Shown here: positions 46,000-55,853 of the stretch, piece by piece
Layout of the letters: every line of letters begins with the position of its first letter
How positions within the stretch are numbered: the stretch's first letter is position 1
Source: Azolla caroliniana
Lineage: Eukaryota > Polypodiophyta
Direction: 5' to 3'
NCBI GenBank assembly: GCA_043228905.1
Contig: JBHGNT010000016.1
Span: 9,548,001-9,612,000, forward strand
Length of the DNA: 64,000 bases
Program-made: the position numbers and the translations under genes
The notes under the pieces: model-generated
What the model was told of the DNA's origin: nothing
Databases searched by the model: none
What the model saw: only the letters and a program-made list of their open reading frames with translations

Positions 46000-46524
46000 A
46001 TGCCGATCCCTATCTCCTCAGCACTACGTCGATGGCTTCTGGAAAAGGGCTTCGAAGGTTACATCCAGGTAGCAGAGGCGCCCCCGCACCCCATTGTCCA
46101 AGAAATCGCCAAAAAGCTTAATGTCGATACAATTACAAATACCAACATCAGAAAGAAGCTGGGTTTGACGGCGACAGGAGAAAAACACTTCGAGATTCCC
46201 CATTCAAAGGACTTGGAGAAATATTTCGGAGAGTACTCAACCTCTGCTAAGGCGTACAGGACGAAGGATATCCCGAATTCTTTTTTCCGGGAGGTAGGGA
46301 AGTTCCTGCTAGAAGTCGGTTGTGTCCACATCAACTCCTATGGGATGCCAAAGCAGAAGGCAGACATCGTCATCGACACATTTGAGGGATGCGCCGTGGA
46401 CTGGGGGGTAATCACGGAACCAACGCTAAGGGAGGGCCTACACACATTTCTTATCATTAATGTTCCCACCTTGAGGTCTCGGGAGGAAGAGCCAAATCTT
46501 TCCACCACTGAAGAAGCACCATGA
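46000..46524 (+). CDS. ORF-X, extra gene of Ty3 family T (copy 1)
   Basis: An intact 174-codon frame begins MPIPISSALRRWLLEKGFEGY. It has no family I recognise. It is clearly homologous to the minus-strand frame at 60582-61037, sharing R-R-W-L, G-x-E-G-Y, P-H-P-x-V, a V-D-x-I-T block, the Y-F-x-E-Y-S-x-S-A-K block, F-L-L-E-V-x-C-V, S-Y-x-M-P-K-Q and D-W. Both lie a few hundred bases downstream of integrase on the sense strand of related Ty3 elements, the place where some Ty3 groups keep an env-like or other extra gene. No signal peptide or membrane segment is evident, so an envelope role is unlikely. The frame ends just before the Copia-E junction, so its C-terminus may be truncated; the other copy goes on with a Pro/Glu/Gln-rich linker and a helical end. 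Function unknown. Confidence 0.7.
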   Translation: MPIPISSALRRWLLEKGFEGYIQVAEAPPHPIVQEIAKKLNVDTITNTNIRKKLGLTATGEKHFEIPHSKDLEKYFGEYSTSAKAYRTKDIPNSFFREVGKFLLEVGCVHINSYGMPKQKADIVIDTFEGCAVDWGVITEPTLREGLHTFLIINVPTLRSREEEPNLSTTEEAP

Positions 46525-46535
46525 CAAGCAGCGCG

Positions 46536-46768
46536 GCATATATAGATCTCATGTGCAAGGGTGCACATGTGTGAGGATAATATAGGCACAAAGGTGTAAG
46601 TCCTATATTAAATGTACTTAGGAGTGGAGGATCTAGAATATCCCACTTAAGTACAAGGTCCTATTTAATGCATTATAGTCAACACTTCTAACTAGATTCT
46701 ATCTAGGTAACTACGAAGTTACATGGCTTACTAACTAACTAAACTAAGTTGAGCTTGATCTCTCAACA
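46536..46768 (-). repeat. Copia-E 3' LTR, truncated
   Basis: Matches 50081-50313 from ATATATAGATCTC onward and ends TCTCAACA. The junction at about 46535 joins directly to sequence just past ORF-X. Confidence 0.88.
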
Positions 46769-46830
46769 CGCCCCCTCCAGCTCAAGTATGGGGCATCCGA
46801 TGTCCGCTTTGGATTTCAACGTTCGGATCA

Positions 46831-48130
46831 TCAATTCGGTTGAATCGGCTTCGGCTTTGAATGACCAATATTGTTTCTTTCGGTGCCAACGTTTTTGTGG
46901 CAGTTTCGGTTCCTCCCTCTCAAGCCTGTGATGAAGGCTTGTCGTGCGAAATTGGCAACTACTTTCACCCATTGTGGGTTACAAGCCACTTCTGTAGAAA
47001 TCTCGTGCTCTTGTTCGGCCACTACCTTCATCGTGAAGGCGTAATGATGGGTCATATACTTGTTGTAGCCGAGCCGAGTGACAGGATTCTTCTCTCTAGA
47101 AGAGCGTCGAAGTTTTTCGCTCGCCGATGTGAGCAACTTCTTTACTCTAGGTGTACACATGATGGGTACACCAAACTCACTGCCTAGTGAGGGAGCCGAT
47201 CCATCCGAATCATTGTCCTCGGGGTGGTCGACTTCGTATTCGGGCATCTTACCTTTGCCTTTGTCCAAGTTCATACTTGGCCGCGACATGCTTGGGTCGC
47301 GTGGGGGCTCTTGTGGCCCACTAGGCCTTGCCGTAATCGGACTTTCTTCGAACATGTGTTCGAAGTGATCTCCATCTTCTACGTCTTGTTCGGCGGATTC
47401 CGGGTCAAGTGGAGTCGGAGTCGAAGTTGTCTCTGGTGCGTACCAGGATGCGAACTCATCGAAGGCTATGTCTCGACTTACCCAAACCGTTCGGGTAGAA
47501 GGGTTGTAGCGCTTGTATGCCTTCTTCTTGGTCAAGTATCCTATGAGGATACAGTCCTCCGACTTTGCGTCGGGCTTCTGTCGGCTTTTGTTGGGGATGC
47601 ATACATTCGTAATGCTTTTGAACACCTTGAGGTGCGACAGGATCAACTTCTTTCTGATGAGGAGCTCGTATGGAGTTAGCTCATGCGCTGCATTAGTGGT
47701 GCATCGATTCATGAGATAGACGGTTGTGGATGCCACTTCGGCCCAATAGAAATTTAGCATGTGCTTCTCATGCATCATGGCGCATGCTACCTCAAGTATT
47801 TGCCGATTTTTCCTTTCGGCGACTCCATTTTGTTGGGGGGTGTGTCGGCATGAGAATTCTCTTCGAATGCCTTCACTTTGGAGGTAGGAGGTGAATTCAT
47901 CGGAGAAGTACTCCTTGCCCCCATCCGATCGTAGGCATCGAATGTGCCGATTGGTTTATTTTTCGACTTGGCCCTTGAGCTTTTGGAAGTGGGAGAGAAC
48001 TTCGCTTTTCTTCTTCATCAGGTAGATCCACGCGTAATGCGAGTAGTCGTCGATGAAGGTTATGTAGTATCGGCATCCACCGATCGTCGGCGTTTGAGCC
48101 GGTTCCTATACATCTGAGTCTATGATGTCG
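46831..48130 (-). pseudogene. Copia-E integrase and linker
   Basis: The frame at 46831-47778 has FYWAEVASTTVYLMNR, VFKSITNVCIPNKSRQKPDAKSE and an acidic linker with RLGYNKYMTHHYAF, all standard post-core Copia integrase features. Catalytic core pieces around 47778-48130 lie in broken frames. The linker stops near CNPQWVKVV, where Copia-A continues into reverse transcriptase. Confidence 0.82.
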
Positions 48131-49642
48131 AGGAGGCCTTTGCTTGTGGAGCTCTCCTTCAGGAATGGGAGTCGATGTTGTTTGTGGAGTTGACACGCTT
48201 CGCATACTCGGTCGAGTCGTTTCTGCTCGAATGTCGGAAGTCCGATGACGACTTCCTTTGTTTGCATAGCTCGAAGCCGTTGGAGGTTTATGTGGCCGAT
48301 TCTCTTGTGCCACAACTCGATGCTTGTCTCAATTTTTAGACTTTTAGTGTACATTGCCGATTTTACCTCGTTGAAGCGAGGATGAACATTCAGCCGTCTC
48401 TCCGCCCCTTTGCAATGAGTCAACCATCTTTCTCGATGACGCATCCTTCTTTGTTGAAGCGAACTTCCATTCCTTGCTCCACGATTTGGCCTACCGAGAC
48501 CAAAGTCTTCGTTATCGTGGGCACATGCAAGACATTCTTGATGCAATTGTTCTTGCCATCGTTGCTGAATGGAACGTTGCCGATGTGCCGAATGGGATGC
48601 GTGGTGTCGTCTCCCGTCTCTATGTAGTCGGGTCGACCTGGTGTACACAAGTCATTGAACCACTCTTTGTGGGATGTCATGTGATGTGAGGCACTGGAAT
48701 CGACGAACCACACGTCTTCCGAATTGGAGGTGCTTGCGGAGTTGGAAGCCATCATAAAGTTCGCTCTATGCCTCATTACGAATAGTCCGTTGTCGTCGTA
48801 TTCAGAGTTGGTGGCGTAGTTTGTGAGTTGTTGACTTGTTGAAGCCGACTCACTTCTCTTTTTCGGAATCCGCCACTCCGCTTGGTTTACCAACCATGTT
48901 CTGCGTGGAAGCTCCCCCTTCTTCCGAAGGTTCCTCGATGGCTTCTATGAAGGTTTGAGTTCCCTTCATGTGATGGGTCGAATTGACCTCTTCTACCGCC
49001 GTGACCTCGTCATTGGCCGCCGTCCGAATTCGAGAAGAACATTTTTCCTTCCGACGTCTTGCTTTTGGTTTGGACATGGTTCTCTTCGACCAATAGTATT
49101 GATTGGAGGTCGAAGATTGAAGGAGGGTTTCCTCTCGCCAAGATTGCCGTTCTTCATGGATCAAGTCCTTGTGCGAGGCCGCCCAAGCATAGTTGAACCA
49201 TCTCATCTTCATCGACGTTTATGTTGATGGAGCCAAGTGAGTCGCAAATGCTCTTGATCTTGGCGGTGTAGTCTGACATGGACATATCTTTTTGTCGAAT
49301 GTTATTCAACTCTTGTCGGAGTTGAAGCTTGCGGGCGGTCGTGTTGGTGGCGAAAATTTTCATTAAATTCGCCCATGCTTCTTTAGGCGTCTTGGTGTCT
49401 CGTATGTGGCTAAGCATGTGGTCGTGGACACATGTTGCCAAGCAATACATGACTCGACTCGCCGCTTGCTCCCATGTTGAGTAGTCGGCGTTCTTTGAGT
49501 CGGGTCGATTTTCTTGAGCGCCGTTGATGTAGCTCTAATACCCTTGGCCGACAAGGTATTGGGTCATCTTGTACTCCCAAGATGAATATTTGCTCTGGTC
49601 TAGCTTTTCACTAGGGAGCGAGCTACCCATTTGTGTGTTCAT
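48131..49642 (-). pseudogene. Copia-E gag and protease
   Basis: ATG candidates are 49642 and 49630 (MGSSLPSEKLDQSKY). The capsid has LATCVHDHMLSHIRD, TARKLQLRQEL and SDYTAKIKSICDSLGS; the protease reads VWFVDSSASHHMTSHKEW with the active-site glycine changed to serine. GAG-pre-integrase has LWHKRIGHINLQRL. No intact zinc knuckle was seen. Confidence 0.82.
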
Positions 49643-49803
49643 GTTGATTGTAGTTTCTTCTCTTCTTTTGCTTTTCTTCCTTCGATCACGTACACGTGCT
49701 ACGTAGCGGCACTATGGTAGCGGATAGCCGGAATTTGTCGTCGGCGTTTCGAATACACAATTATGAAGAGATGGATGGGCTTAGTGGATGTGCTAAACCA
49801 CAC

Positions 49804-49815
49804 GCTCTGATACCA
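49804..49815 (-). promoter_or_regulatory. Copia-E primer-binding site
   Basis: On the minus strand this reads TGGTATCAGAGC, directly next to the 5' LTR. Confidence 0.93.
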
Positions 49816-49918
49816 TGTTAATAATTAGGTAATTAAATATGGGTTAATTAGTACCTAATTATGTGATTAAGTTAAGCGAAAGATTAAGTGATATGTGTGT
49901 GTATATGTGTGAGAGGGG

Positions 49919-49990
<72 letters not shown>

Positions 49991-50313
49991 CACTTATGAA
50001 CAACACAAGCTGGGGGGATGAGTAACTATATTAAATTAGCATTATCATCATCAAATACAAAAATACCTAGAATGAGGTATATATAGATCTCATGTGCAAG
50101 GGTGCACATGTGTGAGGATAATATAGGTATAAAGGTGTATGTCCTGTATTAAATGTACTTAGGAGTGGAGGATCTAGAATATGCCACTTAAGTACAAGGT
50201 CCTATTTCAGGCGTTATAGTCAACACTTCTAACTAGATTCTACCTAGGTGACTACGAAGTTACATGGTTGACTAACTAACCAAACTAACTAAGTTGAGTT
50301 TGATTTCTCAACA
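49816..50313 (-). repeat. Copia-E 5' LTR
   Basis: 498 bp, TGTTAATAATT...TCTCAACA. It carries a long uninterrupted AG microsatellite (about 49931-49988). TATATATAG near 50085 is a TATA candidate. Confidence 0.92.
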
Positions 50314-50788
50314 AGGCGTAATTGCAGATGGTGCGATGACAAGAAGCTGAGAAATCAAGATAAATGCGACGTTGTCGTGAAAAGAAATTTATTTGTAAAA
50401 CACCAGTTACAATATTTATATGCCAAAAGTAACTTGGCAAACTTGAACTCATGACCTCTGTTGAGAAGAAGCGTTTGAGGTAGACCACTTCAACTTCCGT
50501 GATATCTAATTATTTGCTTCTCTTTCTCTTTCTCTTTATACATAGCAAATTTATATTACAAAATTTGATTACCGAAAGAAGTTGTTTTGAGAGCATGCAA
50601 AGTCACAACCTTTTGTTTGCAAAGAGTCGTTTGTGATACACCACTTCAACTTCTTCCTTTCCTTGTGTTTCTTTTCTTTTCCTTAATTTTTGTCTTTGTT
50701 TATGCAAGCCACCATCTTCTTTGGCGAGCTTTGCATCTCACACCCACACGACCTTCCTCACTCGCTTTTTCTTCCTCCTTCCAAAGGT
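50314..50788 (-). repeat. Ty3-U 3' LTR (cut by Copia-E, limits approximate)
   Basis: Aligns with 55854-56316 from AGGCGTAATTGCAG to CTTTTTCTTCCTCC, with substitutions and small indels. Contains two tRNA-like modules on the minus strand (about 50436-50492 and 50590-50662). Confidence 0.78.
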
Positions 50789-50973
50789 AACCTTGATGCA
50801 AGAAAAATCGGTGTGCCTTCTTTCGGAAATTTGAGAAGTTTCTCCCACTCCAAGTTCCTTCCTTCCATGGTGCTTGTAGATAGTTCCCAATTTCCTTAAA
50901 CTCTTTGTTATATTCTTCTTCTTTAAACTCATGTTCTTCATGTGGCTCACCCCCTCTAACTACATTTATGGCT

Positions 50974-51002
50974 AACCCTAAACCCTAAACCCTAAACCCT
51001 AA
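50974..51002. repeat. Interstitial telomere-like repeat
   Basis: About four CCCTAAA units in a row, the plant telomere unit, lie at the end of the Ty3-U RNase H frame, exactly where integrase is missing. Confidence 0.93.
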
Positions 51003-51380
51003 CGCCGATTCTTCTTCGTTGCTATTTGATTCTACCACTTTCTCATTTTCGTATTTTGCTCTAGACAACATATTTGCCATTGCGTTCTTCTCACCAGATA
51101 TATGTCGAACTTTTGGGTTGATGGTTTTGATGTAGACACAACACCTAAGCATTGCTTGGTCTAGAATATTGCAATTTGCAATAATCGCAAGAACTGGCAA
51201 GCAATCTGTCTCCACAATCATCTTTGCACCAACAAGATAGTCCCTATCCGTCTTTATAGTGATGACGATCCCCCAAAGCTCTCTCTTCACTTGCACGTAC
51301 TTTTGTTGACTTCCACTAAGTACCTTCGCACCAAATCGAATCCGATGTCTTTCTCCTTCCTTATCATGTTGGCTTATCAC
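50985..51380 (-). pseudogene. Ty3-U RNase H
   Basis: Reads RFGAKVLSGSQQKYVQVKRELWGIV, MIVETDCLPVLAI and HISGEKNAMANMLSRAKY, a Ty3 RNase H ending with the usual H-x-x-G-x-x-N-x-x-A-D/N-x-L-S-R motif. The C-terminal residues run into the telomere-like repeat. Confidence 0.85.
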
Positions 51381-51440
51381 CCACCCGATTCCAATCGGAC
51401 TTGAATCAACTGTGAGGATTATCAGTAGGGTGTAGTTAGG

Positions 51441-52817
51441 TTATTTCAAAGTAGGAGCTTTCGCTAGATTCTCCATCAGTCTTCTAATTGCATTTGAGTG
51501 TTCTTCTGTCCACTCGAATGCTTCCCCTTTTCTTAATAATCGATACAATGGATCTGATATGTGGGCATAGTGTGGAATCCATCTGCAATAGAAAACACAT
51601 GCACCCAAGAACCTCTGAACTTCAGATACAGAGTTGCATTCCTCTTTCATATTCTGTATTGCGTTGATCTTCGCTGGTGCTACCTTCCTTCCGTATGGCC
51701 CACACATATGTCCTACCATTAGTACTTCTTGAACCCCGAATATTGATTTTGGAGCCGAAAGTGTTAGGTACACCTCCTCTAGTATTGAAAGCACTTTATC
51801 ATTGTTTCGGGCATGACCATATAATATCCTGTGGTGAGAATTTACCGTAGTATTGTATACACATGGATAAGTGTGAGGGTTAAACGAGAGTGTAAAGAAG
51901 GGGAGGATTACTTTTAATCCTCGAGATTGAGACAACCCATTAGGCCAAGTGTGAACTTGCCTGGGGGCCTCAATCCCGAGGATTAAAAGTAATCCTCCCC
52001 TTCTTTACACTCTCGTTTAACCCTCATAGTTATCCACGTGTATAGAATACTACGGTAAATTCTCACCACGGGATATTATATGATCATGCCCGTAACAATC
52101 ATAATCTTCTATGAGATCCAAGACGAACTTCCGACATCTGCCACTATCCCATTCTTCATTCTTCATTCTTTCCTCACATCCTTTAATGGGTATATCATCC
52201 AAGAAAGGCATGGTTATGTGAGGAATAAAATCTCAGAGAACTTTGTACATACCATTCATCATGTGAGCGACCGAGTTGGTCGCACCTTCCGGTAGGCTAC
52301 ACATCCGAAGTAATCCAATCAGAGTCCTAATCGAGGTGATATCTCGACTACCAACCACAAGCTGGAACTAGTCGTAGCCAGAGTAGAGATCACACATGGA
52401 GTAGATTGCCCTTCCGGCGAACATCTCTACAAACTCATCTACTATCGGCCCCACTCCTGAATTCCGGATGGTAACTTGATTCATAGGTTGCATGTCTGGA
52501 ATTAATCGAAGCCGCCCATCCTACTTTTGCACCGTAAACCATCTACTCGAGTATGGAGCATTTGATGGTTCCAAGATGCCCATCTTCACTTTCTCTTTTA
52601 GAAGCTCGATTAGTTGTGGTATCCTTGCTCTTGGCACTGGGATTGGCTTCAGATTCCATGGAATGTGTGGGATCGTGAAGATGACCATTGGTTCAACTAC
52701 TTTCGGATCCACACATCCAATTTCTTCAGGGTTGAAGGAGAATGCTTTCCCGTGCCACCCTAGCATTTTTCTAAATTTTGCTTCTGCTATAGATGTTAGG
52801 AAGTCCCCCCCCTCCAA
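51441..52817 (-). pseudogene. Ty3-U reverse transcriptase, split by a palindromic insertion
   Basis: N-terminal part at 52521-52817 (IPHIPWNLKPIPVPRARIPQ, KMGILEPSNAPYSSRWFTVQK). The catalytic AFLDDIPIKG motif lies at about 52184-52213. After the fold-back element comes the thumb and connection (KVLSILEEVYLTL, RKVAPAKINAIQNM, VQRFLGACVFYCRWIPHYAHI) at 51441-51790. Stops lie between the parts. Confidence 0.83.
51803..52097. mobile_element. Palindromic fold-back element derived from the chromovirus LTR
   Basis: 295 bp with TGTTTCGGGC start and GCCCGTAACA end, flanked by a perfect 5-bp duplication ATCAT (51798-51802, 52098-52102). Arms of 129 bp (51803-51931 and 51969-52097) are inverted copies, about 94% identical, around a 37-bp loop. 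Each arm matches the first about 130 bp of the chromovirus LTR at 28936, and the loop matches the next part of the same LTR. It therefore inserted like an LTR element, but is a head-to-head double LTR start with no coding capacity. Insertion was in the Ty3-U reverse transcriptase gene. Confidence 0.9.
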
Positions 52818-53600
52818 TTCTTAGTTCTTTAATCGTTTCTTCCATGAATTTGTGCCCAATTCTCTTTGAATCCTGAAGAATTGGCTCGGTTGACACCTCC
52901 TTCATTATCTTTTCACTCTCCTTTGGAAGTGGTGTTGCTGTTGGCTGAACCTTCTTCTCCACTGTTTTGTACTTTGTGTTTATTCGAGCTTCTTCATTTT
53001 GAACATACTTCTTGTTGGTTTTCAACAACTGGATGGAATTTACCACTACTTCAACTTCATCATCTTCCGTCGTTAGAGACTCCAACCCTCCTACTGCATC
53101 TTTAAAACAATTTTCTTTAAATATATTCACTAATTTTTCTTCTGAATCTATCATGCCTCTACCTTGTAATTCTTCTATTATAGTTGCGCCATCTACTGAC
53201 ACAACATATAATTTACCTTTATCTTCAATGCTATGAATGGGGCTTCTTACCTCCCTCGGGCCATCACAACCCCTTTTTGTAAGGGCCCGCTCTAGAAATC
53301 CTGTACGAAATCCCCCACATCTCGTAGTGGATGATCCCATAGATGCTCCTTATTCCTTTCATGATTTGTTCGAATAGTAAGGAACTGTACCGACCTCTTC
53401 CAATCTTGACTTCGAATCCTGGCAAATGCCGCTCTATTATCAATCACTTTAGTCTCTATTCGTACTGTTGTGATGTACGGTCGGCCTAGGTTTACTGGAT
53501 AAAATGACTTCTCTTGGATGAAGAAGTTTTGATCTACTAACACATCCCCAATTGTAACTTTAATATTGGGGCATGCGCCACATAAATCCTCCATGACCTT
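52818..53600 (-). pseudogene. Ty3-U region between protease and reverse transcriptase
   Basis: Frame 52771-53340 carries a long acidic linker (VSVDGATIIEELQGRGMID, EDDEVEVVVNSIQLLKTNKKY) of a kind seen before Ty3 reverse transcriptase. Frame 53292-53594 (IKVTIGDVLVDQNFFIQ, NLGRPYITTVRIETKVI) is the C-terminal half of the protease domain. Confidence 0.7.
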
Positions 53601-53618
53601 GGTCGCTGCTCTGACCTT

Positions 53619-54419
53619 CTAGCCATGGTTTCTTTCTATTGGGCATCTCCCGCGATTGTAGAAATCAAATGATATGATGATAATCTCGGAGCCGTGGTCG
53701 ATGAGTGCCACACACGGTTCCATCTGATCACCAATTCTAATTGGAGCCTCGGTTGTCACCCGAGCCCTGTGTGTGCGGGTGTAATGGCTTCTTTCTTCTT
53801 CATGACTACATTGTATGTCAGCACTCCGTACCTCAGCCAACAATGCAGTCTCCATATCTTCATCTTCCTCCCGTATCGTGACGGTATTTACTCCACCCGT
53901 TTCTTCAATCACTTGTCTTTTTCTCTGAATCACATCGATGATCACTTCATGAAATTCCTTCTTCGCGATCCCTAGTACTTCTTGTAGTGTTAACTTGACT
54001 TTACTATTGAGAATCCTAGATTGAAGCACAGTCTCCATATCTTCATCTTCATCCCGTATCGTGACGGTATTTACTCCACCCGTTTCTTCAATCACTTGTC
54101 TTTTTCTCTGAATCACATCGATGATCACTTCATGAAATTCCTTCTTCGCGATCCCTAGTACTTCTTGTAGTGTTAACTCGACTTTACTATTGAGAATCCT
54201 AGATTGAAGCACATGCATTAGGTCGGTGGATGTTTCTATGTCGGAGGCGAGTTTGAATGATGGGGCAATCTTTTGTGTACCTTTGTCTCCTTTCATCGCC
54301 TCCGCAGCAACTCGTTCTGTTTCCCGTCTCTTTTGCTCTCGAGTCTCGGGTTTGCTTGAAGGACCTGCTTCATCAGTTCTCCTTCTCTTTTCTTTGACTA
54401 TCACTTCGTGGGCATTCAC
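53619..54419 (-). pseudogene. Ty3-U protease-bearing frame with internal duplication
   Basis: 266 codons. The C-terminal end reads CVALIDHGSEIIIISFDFY, an aspartic protease active site of the D-H-G-S-E form found in some Ty3 elements. Upstream is a perfect-frame tandem duplication of 61 codons (see the repeat at 53848-54213). The frame ends near 53619 but the protease continues in another frame. Confidence 0.8.
53848..54213 (-). repeat. In-frame 183-bp tandem duplication in Ty3-U
   Basis: Two units (53848-54030 and 54031-54213) differ by only a few bases. Each encodes 61 residues including LTLQEVLGIAKKEFHEVIID and a Glu/Asp-rich end. Confidence 0.93.
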
Positions 54420-54572
54420 CCCTGCTATCTTTGCGATTGTTGTGAGTGGATCTACTGGGTCATCCCACCCAATACTATTCCTGATTTCGTCCCCGGCCTT
54501 TCGTAAGTCCTATGGTTGGACTCTTTTGTCAGTAGCAAACTTTATCACGTCTCCCCAGAATCCTGATCCAAT

Positions 54573-55713
54573 CTAAGGGTCATCAACCTTCAATCCGGAG
54601 GTAGTCGAAAAGTACATTGCTTGAACATTCTTCGACTCTTCGTCCTCCATCATTTTCTTCATCCTAGCTTTGCCGAAGTTGGTTTTTAAGGGTTGTCGGG
54701 TCTTCGAGGAGTGGATTCTCCCATTTTGATAAAAGATAGTGTTTCTTTCTAATGCTTTCTTATGACTTTGACAATCCCTTTTTTGGTGCTCTGTGCTATC
54801 ACACCATATGCATTGGCGAACGAATTCACCCTTTTCCCCTTCATTGGGCTTTTGTCTTACACCCGAGCTTTCACCCTTCTCAAGCTTTGTGAACTTGAGT
54901 TGTAAATCCCACATTCCTTTTATTAGCTCATCGATCACGGACTCTGGCTCCTTTCCCTTGCAAACATCTGTTCGAGTTCCTGAATCTTGTTTTGGATGTT
55001 CTCTGGTTGTTGTCTTTATTCTGTTGTCATAGCCATCCTCAATCCATAGTGCTCTCCTTCTTAGTACTCGACAAGCCTCAGGTACCTCCGGCAAATCAGA
55101 CACCAAACTTTTCGTGCTTGTCCAGTCTTCTAGAAGGATAGTGATATCTTTTCTAAAAGATTTATCTACCGCTCAGATGAATAAATCCACTTTTTCTAAA
55201 TGTAATAGTTCTCGATCTTTTACCGAGAGCTCATTATATCTTTTCTCGAAATCCCTCAACAACTTTGAGACTGAGAGTCATTTACCCCCTTTCTCGGTCC
55301 ATTCGAGAAAGCTTTTCTTTGACAATTGGGTCTGATCTTCTAGCATATATTCATCAAGCAATGCTTGACGAAACCTAGGCCAATCTTCACGGAATTTCTC
55401 CAATAATTCCATTACCCTTGCTCGGACATCAAGTGTGCACACCCGGTTGATATGTGACACTATTTGTACTCCGGTTGCCCCTCTATTGGCCATCTCGTCT
55501 TCGTAGAACTCGAGGAACCGAGTGACGTCCTCTCCATTAAATTTACTTATCCTCTCAATGACCGTTTGTACGACGAGTGTTAAATCACTTTCAATCTGAT
55601 TCATCACACTTTGCTCTTGCAACATCCAATTCATCATCATCATCATGAAACTTGCCATCTCTTCATTGAAGCCCTTATTCGCCATCTCTGTGTTGGCACC
55701 TTTATCTGCCATT
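54573..55713 (-). pseudogene. Ty3-U gag
   Basis: ATG at 55713 (MADKGANTEMANKGF). A capsid domain follows (ISKFNGEDVTRFLEFYEDEM, MELLEKFREDWPRFRQALLDEY), a stop near 55278, and after frame changes a zinc knuckle CIWCDSTEHQKRDC (about 54775-54816). The N-terminal reading can extend back into the LTR, but 55713 is the first ATG with gag-like sequence. Confidence 0.82.
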
Positions 55714-55853
55714 TTCTTTGATTTTCCGACCTTCTCTTTGGAAAACTTTAACTCTGAAACTCCCCTTGTCAGGTTCACCAAATTTATGTCGTAAAGATTG
55801 TGGTTGTGTGTTGCAACCGCTAGGGTTCTGTGACTTAGGGATGATCGGGATGA

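Larger units (their letters stand above)
29356..46535 (+). mobile_element. Ty3 family T, copy 1, decayed and interrupted by Copia-C/D
   Basis: In sense order: gag (29356-30294), degraded linker and protease (30300-31500), reverse transcriptase start (31540-32084), Copia-C, then the rest of reverse transcriptase and RNase H (43432-44171), integrase (about 44200-45620) and the extra gene ORF-X (46000-46524). Its integrase and linker match those of copy T' at 60.6-64 kb (shared VNGF-LKPY-GPTP-NPF ending). No LTRs were identified: the left edge meets the chromovirus LTR and the right edge is cut by Copia-E. Confidence 0.75.
46536..50313 (-). mobile_element. Copia-E, truncated and internally deleted
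   Basis: The right (5') LTR is complete (49816-50313, 498 bp). The left LTR keeps only its last 233 bp (46536-46768), its outer half having been lost together with any target duplication. Gag, protease and integrase remain, but sequence jumps from the linker after integrase (about 46925) to the purine tract (46769-46786), so reverse transcriptase and RNase H are missing. Related to Copia-A/C by protein. Confidence 0.88.

Noticed and set aside
46000-46524. ORF-X as an envelope gene
   Set aside because: No signal peptide, transmembrane segment or glycosylation-rich ectodomain is visible in either copy.
46000-46524. ORF-X as the gag of a neighbouring element
   Set aside because: Ty3-T already has its own gag at 29356-30294, no LTR or primer site was seen before ORF-X, and there is no zinc knuckle. 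It remains the main alternative until full-length copies are seen.
50974-51002. True chromosome end
   Set aside because: Only about four units, embedded inside a retrotransposon with sequence on both sides.
51803-52097. Ordinary solo LTR
   Set aside because: Both halves are inverted copies of the LTR start; the LTR end is absent.
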